From: an uncultured Sphingomonas sp.
GTDB taxonomy: Bacteria; Pseudomonadota; Alphaproteobacteria; Sphingomonadales; Sphingomonadaceae
NCBI GenBank assembly: GCA_913777325.1
Contig: CAJYSA010000118.1
Span: forward strand, 1-61,960
DNA length: 61,960 nucleotides
Reading direction: 5' to 3'
Below, in pieces: positions 54,912 to 61,960 of this stretch. The position numbers and the translations under genes were made by a program. The notes beneath the pieces were generated by a model. It was not told where the DNA came from. It was given only the letters and a program-made list of their open reading frames with translations, and made no database searches. The stretch's first letter is position 1. Each line of letters begins with the position of its first letter.

Positions 54912-55427
54912 ATGAAGGGTGACCCGAAAGTCATCGAATTTTTGAACGAGTCGCTCAGGAACGAGCTGACCGCGATCAATCAATATTGGTTGCATTACCG
55001 CCTCTTCGATCACTGGGGCGTCTACAAGCTCGCCGAGTTCGAGCGCCACGAATCGATCGACGAGATGAAGCACGCCGACTGGCTGGCGGAGCGGATCCTG
55101 TTTCTCGACGGGCTGCCGAACTTCCAGTTGCTCGGTCGGCTGCGCATCGGCGAGACGGTCGAGGAAGCGCTCAAGGCCGATCTCGCGATGGAGATCGAAG
55201 CGGTCGCGCAGCTCAAGGCGGCGATCGCTTATTGCGAAGAGGTCAAGGACTTCGTCAGCCGCGAGCTGTTCGCGCGCATCCTCGCCAGCGAGGAAGAGCA
55301 TGTCGACACGCTGGAGCGCCAGTTCGAGATGATCGAGCGGATGGGCATCCACAATTACGTGCAGCTCAACTCGATCAGCGAGCACGACAAGCCCGAGAGC
55401 GGCGCTGCACCCTATCTGAAGGGCTGA
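54912..55427 (+). CDS. bfr: Bacterioferritin
   Basis: This 24-mer iron-storage protein oxidises Fe(II) and stores it as mineral. The 171-residue product begins MKGDPKVIEFLNESLRNELTAINQYW. Ferroxidase ligands are visible in NELTAINQYWLHYR (Glu18), RHESIDEMKHADWLAERI (Glu51, His54 region), MEIEAVAQL (Glu94) and SEEEHVDTLERQ (Glu127, His130). The Met of IDEMKHAD is at the haem-binding position. GGAGG lies before ATG 54912. It is followed by a strong hairpin. Confidence 0.95.
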   Translation: MKGDPKVIEFLNESLRNELTAINQYWLHYRLFDHWGVYKLAEFERHESIDEMKHADWLAERILFLDGLPNFQLLGRLRIGETVEEALKADLAMEIEAVAQLKAAIAYCEEVKDFVSRELFARILASEEEHVDTLERQFEMIERMGIHNYVQLNSISEHDKPESGAAPYLKG

Positions 55428-55431
55428 ACGT

Positions 55432-55464
55432 CCGGGGCGGTGGGCATTTGCCCGCCGCCCCCGG
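55432..55464. terminator. Hairpin after bfr
   Basis: A long GC-rich stem pairs CCGGGGCGGTGGGC with GCCCGCCGCCCCCGG around an ATTT loop, with one bulge and one wobble. It lies four bases after the bfr stop and 16 bases before the end of the convergent Hpt gene. No long T-run is seen, but the stem is strong enough to serve both genes. Confidence 0.55.
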
Positions 55465-55479
55465 CACGTCCTTGCGCGG

Positions 55480-55959
55480 TCAGCCCTGCTTACGCCCGAA
55501 GCCGCCCGGTCCACGCGGACGGACCGGCATCACCGGGCGCGGCATGGGCGCGGCGGCGGCCGGCGGTGCCACCGTCGTCACCGGTGCCGATACCGCCACG
55601 GGATCGCGCTCCAGCAGCGCCAGCGTCTGCAACAGCAACGGGCGCAACGCCACGACATCCTCGATCGCAGCCTCGGGCGAATCGCGATGCTCGATGCACA
55701 GCCGCGCGTGATCCTCGATCTTCTCGGCCAGCGCGCCCAGCGCAAAGGCGCCGAACTGCCGCGCCTCGCCCTTCAGCGTGTGCGCCGGAATGACCATCGC
55801 CACCGCATTGTCCTTGCGCACGGCCTCTTCCAGCGCGCTCAGCGACTTGATGCCATCCTCGCGGAAATAGCCGAGAATGCGGGCGAAACCGGTCCCCAGC
55901 TCGGCGCGCGCCTTCATCAGCGCCCCTTCATCGACCAGCTTGCTCGTTTCCACCGACAC
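55480..55959 (-). CDS. Hpt-domain protein with Pro-rich tail
   Basis: The 159-residue product is a histidine phosphotransfer protein. The helical bundle carries AHTLKGEARQFGAFALG near residue 64, where the His of HTLKGEA is the phosphorylation site. The helix before it (ARILGYFREDGIKSLSALE) and the one after complete the bundle. The last 40 residues are Pro/Val/Ala/Arg-rich. GTG 55959 has GGGAG upstream. It points the same way as der, 75 bp downstream. No response regulator or kinase is nearby, so it must serve a phosphorelay coded elsewhere. Confidence 0.8.
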   Translation of the reverse strand: MSVETSKLVDEGALMKARAELGTGFARILGYFREDGIKSLSALEEAVRKDNAVAMVIPAHTLKGEARQFGAFALGALAEKIEDHARLCIEHRDSPEAAIEDVVALRPLLLQTLALLERDPVAVSAPVTTVAPPAAAAPMPRPVMPVRPRGPGGFGRKQG

Positions 55960-56033
55960 CGTCGTCTCCCGCCGCCCCCCTCGGACACCCTGGCCCGGAA
56001 ATAGCGTCCAACGGTAAACGCGGAGTAAGCGTT

Positions 56034-57401
56034 TTACTTGTCGAACGGATTCTTGGGCGCGCGCAGCATCAGCCGCACCGGCACCGCGCCGAAGCCCAAA
56101 TCGCGCCGGATGCCATTGATGAGATAGCGCTGGTAGCTGGTCGGCAGTTCGTCGACGCGCGTCCCGAACAGCACGAAGCCGGGCGGACGCGTCTTGGCCT
56201 GCGTCAGATACCGCAGCTTGATACGCTTGCCGCCGGGTGCGGGCGGCGGGTTCGCCTCGATCGCACGCTCGAACCAGCGGTTCAGCTCGCCGGTGCCCAC
56301 GCGCCGCGACCATGCATCGCGCGTCTCGAACGCCGCCGCGATCAACTGGTCGATCCCCTTGCCGGTGGCCGCCGATACCGCCAGCAACGGCACGCCCTTC
56401 ACCTGCGCCAGCCCTTCATCGAGCGCCTTCTTCACGCCGTTGAACAGGCTGGAGGCGTTTTCCGCCACGTCCCATTTGTTCAGCGCGATCACCAGCGCGC
56501 GGCCTTCCTCCAGCACGCGGTCGGCGATGCGCAGATCCTGCGCCTCCAACCCTAGCGTCGCATCGAGCAGCAGCACCACGACCTCGGCGAAATCGACCGC
56601 GTGCAGCGCATCGGCCACCGACAGCTTCTCCAGCTTGTCCTGCACCTTGGCGCGCTTGCGCATCCCGGCGGTATCGATCAGCCGCACGTCGCGCGGGCCA
56701 TCGATCCCGCCATGCCAAACCCAGTCGATCGCGATCGAATCGCGCGTGATCCCGGCTTCCGGCCCGGTGATCATGCGATCTTCGCCCAGCATCCGGTTGA
56801 CCAGCGTCGACTTGCCGGCGTTCGGGCGCCCGACGATCGCCAGCTTCAGCGGCGCGTCCGGGCTGTCGATATCGATCGGCGCCTCCGGCTCGGGCTGCAG
56901 CGGGTCGAGGTGCGGCAGCAACGCCTCGAACAGCTCGACCACGCCCTCGCCATGTTCGGCGGAAAAGGCCACCGGATCGCCGAACCCCAGCGCCATCGCC
57001 TCGTACAGCCCGCTCTCGCCCGCGCGTCCCTCGGCCTTGTTGGCCATCAGCACGATCGGCGTGTCGGAGCCGCGCAGCCAACGCGCGATTTCCTCGTCCA
57101 GCGGCACGATCCCCGCGCGCGCGTCCACGACGAACAACGCGACATCGGCGGCGTCCACCGCCGCCTGCGTCTGCTGGCGCATCCGGCCCGGCAGCGTGTC
57201 GGGATCCTCGTCCTCATAGCCGGCGGTGTCGATCACGCGGAAATCCAGCCCGATCAGATGCGCCTCGCCCTCGCGACGATCGCGCGTCACGCCGGGACGG
57301 TCGTCGACCAGCGCCAGCTTTTTGCCGACGAGACGATTGAACAGCGTCGACTTGCCGACATTGGGGCGGCCGACGATCGCGACGGTGGGAAGACGGGACA
57401 T
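56034..57401 (-). CDS. der: Ribosome biogenesis GTPase Der (EngA)
   Basis: Der has two GTPase domains in tandem and is needed to assemble the 50S subunit. The 455-residue product has P-loops GRPNVGKSTLFNRL near residue 10 and GRPNAGKSTLVNRM near 190. The NKxD motifs are MANKAEG near 117 and ALNKWDVAE near 308, with DTAG/DTAGM motifs in both. The KH-like C-terminal domain carries IKLRYLTQAKTRPPGFVLF. In many alphaproteobacteria der follows bamB, as here, with 101 bp between. Confidence 0.97.
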   Translation of the reverse strand: MSRLPTVAIVGRPNVGKSTLFNRLVGKKLALVDDRPGVTRDRREGEAHLIGLDFRVIDTAGYEDEDPDTLPGRMRQQTQAAVDAADVALFVVDARAGIVPLDEEIARWLRGSDTPIVLMANKAEGRAGESGLYEAMALGFGDPVAFSAEHGEGVVELFEALLPHLDPLQPEPEAPIDIDSPDAPLKLAIVGRPNAGKSTLVNRMLGEDRMITGPEAGITRDSIAIDWVWHGGIDGPRDVRLIDTAGMRKRAKVQDKLEKLSVADALHAVDFAEVVVLLLDATLGLEAQDLRIADRVLEEGRALVIALNKWDVAENASSLFNGVKKALDEGLAQVKGVPLLAVSAATGKGIDQLIAAAFETRDAWSRRVGTGELNRWFERAIEANPPPAPGGKRIKLRYLTQAKTRPPGFVLFGTRVDELPTSYQRYLINGIRRDLGFGAVPVRLMLRAPKNPFDK

Positions 57402-57502
57402 GCGCGTGACCTAAAGATTTATCGGCGCGCGCGATAGTGCGCACGCCGCCCCGGCGACGGGGGACGTCGACCGCTCGATCGAAGCGGGCCGGGCGGGACG
57501 CG

Positions 57503-58828
57503 TTAGCGCCAGGCGGTGATCACGCCCTTCTCGTCCAGCGTGTAGAGCGTCTGGTTGGCGACGACCGGCGCCATCGAGAATTGGTCGCCCGCCGCGATCG
57601 TGGTCTGCACGCTGCCGTCGGTGATCGAGGCGCCCACCATCTCGCCGCGCGAATTGGTAAGCCACAGCCGATCGCCGGCCAGCACCGGGCCGAACCAGTT
57701 ATACGGATCGGTGCGCTTTTCCTCGTTCTTGAACGCGCGCAGCTGACTGATCCAGCGCAGCTTGCCGTTGGCACGCGACAGGCACACCAACCGCGAATCG
57801 TCGGTCACCAGGAAGATCCAGTCGCCGACGATCCATGGCGTGGAAATCCCCGCCAGATTCTGCTCCCATGTGCGTTGACCGGTGGCGATTTCCAGCGCGA
57901 CCATCCGCCCGCCCTCGCCGATCGAATAGACGCGGCCATCGTCGATCACCGGATCGGCATCGATATCGGCGAGGCTCGACACCGACGTCGTGATCGAGGT
58001 GCGCGACAGCGCGTCCTGCCACAGCGTCCGTCCATTCTCGTAGCGATAGGCGTTCAGCTCGCCGCTGGAGAAGCCCGCGACGATCGTTCCCGAGCTAGCC
58101 GCCGGCGCCGCCACCCCGAACACGCCCTGCGTCTCCAGGCTGGCGGATTGGGTCCACACCACCTTGCCGTCGGTCTGGCCGAGCGCGAAGATCTGATTGT
58201 CCTGGCTCAGGACATAGACTTGCCCGTTGGCGACCGTCGGCGCGCCGCGCAACGGACCGCCCGGCTTCGCGCGCCACAGCACCGCGCCGTCGGCGGCATT
58301 CACCGCAACGACGTCGCCCAGTCCGTCGGTGGCGTACAATTTGCCGTCGTCATAGCTGACGCCGCCGCCGAAGCGCGCACTGCGATCCTCGTCGTTTTCG
58401 GGCAGCGCCCGCGTCCAGAGCTTGGCGCCGGTATCGGCGGCGAAGGCGTGCAGCGCCGCATCGACGTCCACGGCGAACAGCTTGTTCTCGGCAACCACCG
58501 GCGTGGCTGCCAGCCGCGCGCGATTGCTGCCGCCGTTGATCTGCGCGCTCCACACCTTGGCGGGGGTCGCCGAGGCGAGCAGCAGATTGCCCATCGACTT
58601 GGCGGCGTTGCCGCCCGGCTGCGTCCAGGCATCGTTCGCCACCGCGGTGGGCAGCGTGACGGGCACGCTCTCCAGCCCCTTGTCGACGGTCGCCTGGTTC
58701 TCCGACATCAGGATCGGCACGCGCTGCCCCACGGTCGGGGTCTTCTTGGGCGCACCCTTGAAGATACCGCAGCCGCTCAAGCTCACCAGCGCGACGAGCG
58801 CCAGGCCGGTCGCCGTCCGTGTCGTCAT
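57503..58828 (-). CDS. bamB: Outer membrane protein assembly factor BamB
   Basis: BamB is the lipoprotein beta-propeller of the outer-membrane protein insertion machine. The 441-residue product has a lipoprotein signal (LALVALVSLSGCG, Cys near residue 20). Repeated PQQ-like blades follow, each with an A-x-D-x-x-x-G-x-x-W type strand, for example VDAALHAFAADTGAKLW, then VNAADGAVLWRA and ALEIATGQRTWEQ. The ATG overlaps the stop of the YfgM-like gene as ATGA. The neighbour der gene follows. Confidence 0.92.
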   Translation of the reverse strand: MTTRTATGLALVALVSLSGCGIFKGAPKKTPTVGQRVPILMSENQATVDKGLESVPVTLPTAVANDAWTQPGGNAAKSMGNLLLASATPAKVWSAQINGGSNRARLAATPVVAENKLFAVDVDAALHAFAADTGAKLWTRALPENDEDRSARFGGGVSYDDGKLYATDGLGDVVAVNAADGAVLWRAKPGGPLRGAPTVANGQVYVLSQDNQIFALGQTDGKVVWTQSASLETQGVFGVAAPAASSGTIVAGFSSGELNAYRYENGRTLWQDALSRTSITTSVSSLADIDADPVIDDGRVYSIGEGGRMVALEIATGQRTWEQNLAGISTPWIVGDWIFLVTDDSRLVCLSRANGKLRWISQLRAFKNEEKRTDPYNWFGPVLAGDRLWLTNSRGEMVGASITDGSVQTTIAAGDQFSMAPVVANQTLYTLDEKGVITAWR

Positions 58829-59532
58829 CGCGTCGTCTTACCTTCGTTGGCTGCCGGGGCGGCGGGGGGAATGTCCAATACGCCCGCCATCTGAACCGCA
58901 CGTTGACGCAGCGAACGCGGCACCTGCGCGTCGGCGGCGATCCGCGCGAACACCTGCCCGGCCAGATCGCGGCGCCCTTGTTGCAGATAGGCGGCGGCCA
59001 TCAACTCGCCCGCGCTGCCCAACCAGGGATTGCCCGCCACCGCCAGCGGACGCATCCGCTCCACGATCACCTCGGGCTTCAGCGTGTCGAATTCGGCGCT
59101 GGTCTGACGGATCAGCGCCAGATCGCGGAACGGCTGCGCCACCGACGCGTCCTGCGCGACGGACGCGAACTTGGCCGCCGCACCCTTCAGGTCGTTCTTC
59201 TGGAGCAGGACGTCGGCCTGGGTGAAGATCGCCAGTACGCGGTAGCCCTCGCGGTGCGACTGCGCCAGCGTGGCGAGCGGGCCGGCGGCCGCCTTCGTAT
59301 CGTTGGCGGCCAGCGCGTCATAGGCGGATTGCAGTTGCTCGCCCTCGCGCCCCGCGTCCTGCTCCTGCCGATACTGCCAGAACAGATACGCGCCGAACGC
59401 CGCCAGCGCCACGACGAGCGCTGCGATCAGCGCCTTGCCGTAGCGGCGCCAGACGTGCAGCGCCTGGTCACGGCGCAGCTCGTCGTCGACCTCGCGCAGG
59501 AACGCTTCATTGTTTTGCGGCGTCAGGGCCAC
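58825..59532 (-). CDS. YfgM-like membrane-anchored TPR protein
   Basis: The 235-residue product begins MALTPQNNEAFLREVDDELRRDQ at GTG 59532. One membrane helix lies near residues 32-52 (GKALIAALVVALAAFGAYLFW), followed by a periplasmic TPR-like helical domain. This matches YfgM, the SecYEG-associated chaperone-like protein in E. coli, where the order yfgM-bamB-der is also found. The stop overlaps the bamB start. Involvement in handing exported proteins to the periplasm is inferred from the family. Confidence 0.85.
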   Translation of the reverse strand: MALTPQNNEAFLREVDDELRRDQALHVWRRYGKALIAALVVALAAFGAYLFWQYRQEQDAGREGEQLQSAYDALAANDTKAAAGPLATLAQSHREGYRVLAIFTQADVLLQKNDLKGAAAKFASVAQDASVAQPFRDLALIRQTSAEFDTLKPEVIVERMRPLAVAGNPWLGSAGELMAAAYLQQGRRDLAGQVFARIAADAQVPRSLRQRAVQMAGVLDIPPAAPAANEGKTTR

Positions 59533-59601
59533 CGAATACTCCGGGCTTCACGGAAAAACGCCCGGCGTGTAGCCGGTCGCCGATCCAAACGGAAGGGCCG
59601 G

Positions 59602-60480
59602 TTATTCCTTCGGCGCGTAGAGTTGCTCCGCGCCGGGAAAGTGGCGGGTGCGCACCTCCTCGGCATATTGCTGCGCGCGCTCCGCGACGAACGCCGCCAT
59701 GTCGCCGTACCGCTTCACGAAACGCGGGGTGCGTTCGAACAGGCCCAGCATGTCCTCGGCCACTAGCACCTGTCCGTCGCACTGCGCGGAGGCGCCGATG
59801 CCGATCGTCGGAATGTTGATGCCGCGCGTGATCTCCACCGCGATCGGCTCCACCACGCCCTCGATCACCAGCGCGAACGCGCCCGCCTCGGCGATCGCGC
59901 GCGCGTCCGCGACGATCTTGCGCGCCTCCGCCGGGGTGCGCCCGCGCGCGCCATAGCCGCCCAGCGCGTTCACCGCCTGCGGCGTCAGCCCAATATGGCC
60001 GCACACAGGAATGCCGCGTTCGGACAGAAACGCCACGGTTGGCGCCATCGCCGTCCCGCCCTCCAGCTTCACCGCCGCCGCGCCCGTCTCCTTCATCAGC
60101 CGCGCCGCGCTCTCGAACGCCTGGGCGGGCGATGCCTCGTAGCTGCCGAACGGCATGTCGACGACGACGGTGGCGTGGTGACTGCCGCGCACCACCGCCG
60201 CGCCGTGCGCCGCCATCATCTCCAGCGTGACCGGCACCGTCGACGGCAGGCCGTAGATCACCTGCCCCAGGCTGTCGCCGACCAGCAGCATGTCGCAATG
60301 CGGGTCCATCAACTGCGCCATGCGCACGGTATAGGCGGTCAGCATCACCAGCGGCGCGCCGGTGCCGGCGGCGATCGCGGCCTTGCGCGCGCGGATCGCG
60401 GGAACGGTCAGCCGCTTCATCGGCGCGGAAACCGGGGTCGCGCGGCTGGTGGCGGTGTCGATCGTGAAGGTCGTGGACAT
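59602..60480 (-). CDS. panB: 3-methyl-2-oxobutanoate hydroxymethyltransferase
   Basis: PanB makes ketopantoate, the first committed step of pantothenate and coenzyme A synthesis. The 292-residue product has [13 protein letters not shown] near residue 47, [14 protein letters not shown] near 65, [11 protein letters not shown] near 105, AVKLEGG near 136 and [15 protein letters not shown] near 161. The metal- and substrate-binding Asp, Lys and Glu are present. About 25 residues precede the conserved start (TVPAIRARK). The panC gene is not next to it. Confidence 0.96.
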   Translation of the reverse strand: MSTTFTIDTATSRATPVSAPMKRLTVPAIRARKAAIAAGTGAPLVMLTAYTVRMAQLMDPHCDMLLVGDSLGQVIYGLPSTVPVTLEMMAAHGAAVVRGSHHATVVVDMPFGSYEASPAQAFESAARLMKETGAAAVKLEGGTAMAPTVAFLSERGIPVCGHIGLTPQAVNALGGYGARGRTPAEARKIVADARAIAEAGAFALVIEGVVEPIAVEITRGINIPTIGIGASAQCDGQVLVAEDMLGLFERTPRFVKRYGDMAAFVAERAQQYAEEVRTRHFPGAEQLYAPKE

Positions 60481-60504
60481 GCCCGGCGTGCTACGCCACC
60501 TGCG

Positions 60505-60942
60505 TCACGCGATCCAGCCACGTCGGCGCGCGACATGCGCCAGTTGCAGCGCCAGCGCGCCGATCGCGAGGATCAACAGCGGGAAGTACAGCACGTACGG
60601 CCCCTTCACCGCGATGATGTCGGTCATCAGGAACATCCACCCGAACTGGATCATGACCGCGATCAGCGAGACGGTCAGCAGCGGGGCCGCGTGGCGCGAC
60701 CGCAGCAGCAGCGCCACCGCCCCCGCCAGCATCGCGCCCGTCGCGACCGCGTAATCCAGCCGATACCATAGCGGCAATTGTGCGAAGAGCGCGCGGTCGT
60801 AATCGCTGGCCGCGCCCATCGCCTCGGCGCCGTACCACAATTGCGTGGCGCACGCCCACGCCCCCATCGCGCCCCACAGCAGCAGGAGCAGTGTCGCGAG
60901 GCGGAACCACCACGGCCTGCGCCGTTCCGACGTTTCGATCAT
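60505..60942 (-). CDS. Four-helix membrane protein, unknown function
   Basis: The 145-residue product has four hydrophobic helices: LATLLLLLWGAMGAWAC, YAVATGAMLAGAVALLL, TVSLIAVMIQFGWMFLM and YFPLLILAIGALALQL. The N-terminus is basic (ERRRPWWFR). I do not recognise a named family; similar small membrane proteins occur beside regulators in sphingomonads. It begins three bases after the Crp/Fnr gene stop, so the two form one operon. The regulator may control it or share its signal. Confidence 0.75.
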   Translation of the reverse strand: MIETSERRRPWWFRLATLLLLLWGAMGAWACATQLWYGAEAMGAASDYDRALFAQLPLWYRLDYAVATGAMLAGAVALLLRSRHAAPLLTVSLIAVMIQFGWMFLMTDIIAVKGPYVLYFPLLILAIGALALQLAHVARRRGWIA

Positions 60943-60945
60943 GGC

Positions 60946-61692
60946 TCAGCCGATATCCTGGGCGGGCACCATGGGCGAGGTATAATCCGCCAGCCCGGCG
61001 AGTTCCTCGGCGCGCAGCAACGTCACCTTGCGCCCCGCCAGTTCGATCAACCCCTGCTGGCGCATCGCCTGCAAGGTGCGGTTGACGTGGACGCTGGTCA
61101 GCCCGAGCGTATCGGCCAGCATCTCCTGCGTCAGCGGCAGGTCGAACCGCGTCGTGCTGGCCAGCCCGATCGCGAGCAACCGGTCGCGCAATTCCAGCAG
61201 CAGGTGCGCGAACCGCTCGATCGCGGATTGCCGCCCCAGCCGTGCGATTGCCCCCAGCAGATAGCGGATCGATTCGCGCCCATGCCGCCGCACCATCTCG
61301 TCCAGCCCCGCCGGCTCGCCCAGCCACAGCCCGTCCAGGTCGATCACCGTGGCGGCGTTGAGCGCCATGATCGTTGCCGGATACGGCCCGCCCCGGTCGA
61401 GCGGCAGCGGGTCGCCGGGCAGCAGCAGATGCTGGATCTGTCGCCGGCCGTCGGCGAAGTGGCGAACGTGCGCCGCCCAGCCGGAGCGCAGCACCCACAG
61501 CCCGGACGGCATGTCGCCCTCGTGCACGATCTCGCGGCGCGGACGCGCGCTGCGCGACGCGAACCGCCGCGCGCGCGGCGCGATGGCATCGGCAAGCCCC
61601 GGCATCAGCCGCTCGATTCGCCGGCGTACCGGGTCGTTCTCCGCGATTCCCAGGCGCGGCGCGGGGCCACTATCGGCGCCGGGCATGTTCAT
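60946..61692 (-). CDS. Crp/Fnr-family transcriptional regulator
   Basis: The 248-residue protein has a cyclic-nucleotide-binding fold (SARPRREIVHEGDMPSGLWVLRSGW near residue 50, in two parts; LLLPGDPLPLDRGGP near 88). The C-terminal winged helix has LTQEMLADTLGLTSVHVNRTLQAMRQQGLI near 190 (two parts). The N-terminus has no cysteines, so it is not an FNR-type oxygen sensor. The effector is unknown. A 22-bp inverted repeat lies 139 bp upstream of the ATG and could be an autoregulatory site. Confidence 0.9.
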   Translation of the reverse strand: MNMPGADSGPAPRLGIAENDPVRRRIERLMPGLADAIAPRARRFASRSARPRREIVHEGDMPSGLWVLRSGWAAHVRHFADGRRQIQHLLLPGDPLPLDRGGPYPATIMALNAATVIDLDGLWLGEPAGLDEMVRRHGRESIRYLLGAIARLGRQSAIERFAHLLLELRDRLLAIGLASTTRFDLPLTQEMLADTLGLTSVHVNRTLQAMRQQGLIELAGRKVTLLRAEELAGLADYTSPMVPAQDIG

Positions 61693-61830
61693 GGCGATGG
61701 CGGCGACATGGCCGCGGCGGCAGCAAGGCGGGCGGCGGATGATCGCATCTCGTCCTCCGCAGCGGGCGCCGAAGGGTCATCGCCCCAGCCCGCGACTCGA
61801 TGTCGCGGCCACAAGCCCCGTTGCAATCAA

Positions 61831-61852
61831 CATCTTAGCATAGAGCAAGATG
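61831..61852. promoter_or_regulatory. Inverted repeat upstream of the Crp/Fnr gene
   Basis: CATCTT (61831-61836) and AAGATG (61847-61852) are perfect 6-bp arms with a 10-base spacer, in an AT-richer stretch between the regulator and tRNA-Pro. It could be an operator or part of the promoter. The evidence is only the symmetry and position. Confidence 0.3.
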
Positions 61853-61884
61853 CGGATCAGACGAATAATGCCGACTGTAAATCT

Positions 61885-61960
61885 TGGTCGGGGCGACAGG
61901 ATTCGAACCTGCGACCCCCACACCCCCAGTGTGATGCGCTACCAGGCTGCGCTACGCCCC
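61885..61960 (-). tRNA. tRNA-Pro (GGG anticodon), missing its first base
   Basis: The minus-strand gene runs to the right edge. The 3' arm CGCCCCG, discriminator A and CCA are present, and the 5' arm GGGGCG lacks only its first base, which would lie at 61961. The anticodon loop CTGGGGG gives GGG, with the stem TCACA/TGTGG. The D-arm GCGCAGCCTGGTAGCGC and T-loop GGTTCGAATCC fit tRNA-Pro. Confidence 0.95.

Overview
The window is GC-rich chromosomal DNA of an alphaproteobacterium, most likely a Sphingomonas-type member of the Sphingomonadales. The reasons are the complete mraZ-to-ftsZ division and cell-wall cluster, the NDUFA12 / DUF2155 / aat neighbourhood, a protein with a PEPxxWA-type CTERM sorting tail, meso-DAP type peptidoglycan genes, and many GTG/TTG starts in very GC-rich codons. 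Nearly all of it is core genome. There is no phage, transposase, CRISPR array or plasmid module.

Layout. (1) 1-697: 5' part of an exported TPR protein on the minus strand. (2) 951-19716, minus strand: the dcw cluster, read mraZ, rsmH, ftsL, ftsI, murE, murF, mraY, murD, ftsW, murG, murC, a 65-residue unknown gene, a murB-ddl fusion, ftsQ, ftsA, ftsZ. Ten of its fifteen junctions are four-base stop/start overlaps. A GGG array with exact 10-bp period lies upstream of mraZ and is a probable MraZ operator. (3) 20088-27095: mixed housekeeping genes: a cysteine synthase, a Y-family polymerase, a lipoprotein, a ParA-like ATPase, aat, a DUF2155 protein, NDUFA12, a double cold-shock protein and recX. 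(4) 27216-31520: a free-standing fatty acyl-AMP ligase and a membrane GGDEF-EAL protein. (5) 31567-35486: tRNA-Trp, a tiny secreted protein, secE-nusG, an inserted AraC-type regulator on the opposite strand, then rplK-rplA followed by three consecutive perfect hairpins. (6) 35576-40608: an FMN-dependent lactate-oxidase-family enzyme, a DUF6456 protein, a DapF-family epimerase, and an overlapping HD-GYP plus GGEEF pair. (7) 40763-50480: tRNA-Tyr, rlmB, a phosphodiesterase/arsC/phospholipase D operon, ychF, mntH, small exported proteins, a degenerate GGDEF protein, an AlkA-like glycosylase and a ferredoxin. (8) 50488-61960: a PEP-CTERM protein, purL, a DUF418 membrane protein, a bfd-bfr iron-storage pair, an Hpt protein, der, bamB, a YfgM-like protein, panB, a membrane protein, a Crp/Fnr regulator and tRNA-Pro.

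Working together: the dcw genes make lipid II (murE/F/D/C/B, ddl, mraY, murG) and assemble the divisome (ftsZ/A/Q/L/W/I), with MraZ as probable autoregulator. The bamB, YfgM-like and der genes serve envelope and ribosome assembly. Four genes (GGDEF-EAL, HD-GYP, GGEEF, degenerate GGDEF) belong to cyclic-di-GMP signalling. bfd and bfr form an iron store-and-release pair.

I found no complete unknown system. The most unusual points are the murB-ddl fusion through a palindromic GC-rich repeat, the conserved-looking small gene between murC and murB, the five-copy GGG array before mraZ, and the antisense AraC gene splitting secE-nusG from rplK-rplA. All functional calls come from motifs read by eye; no database search was run.
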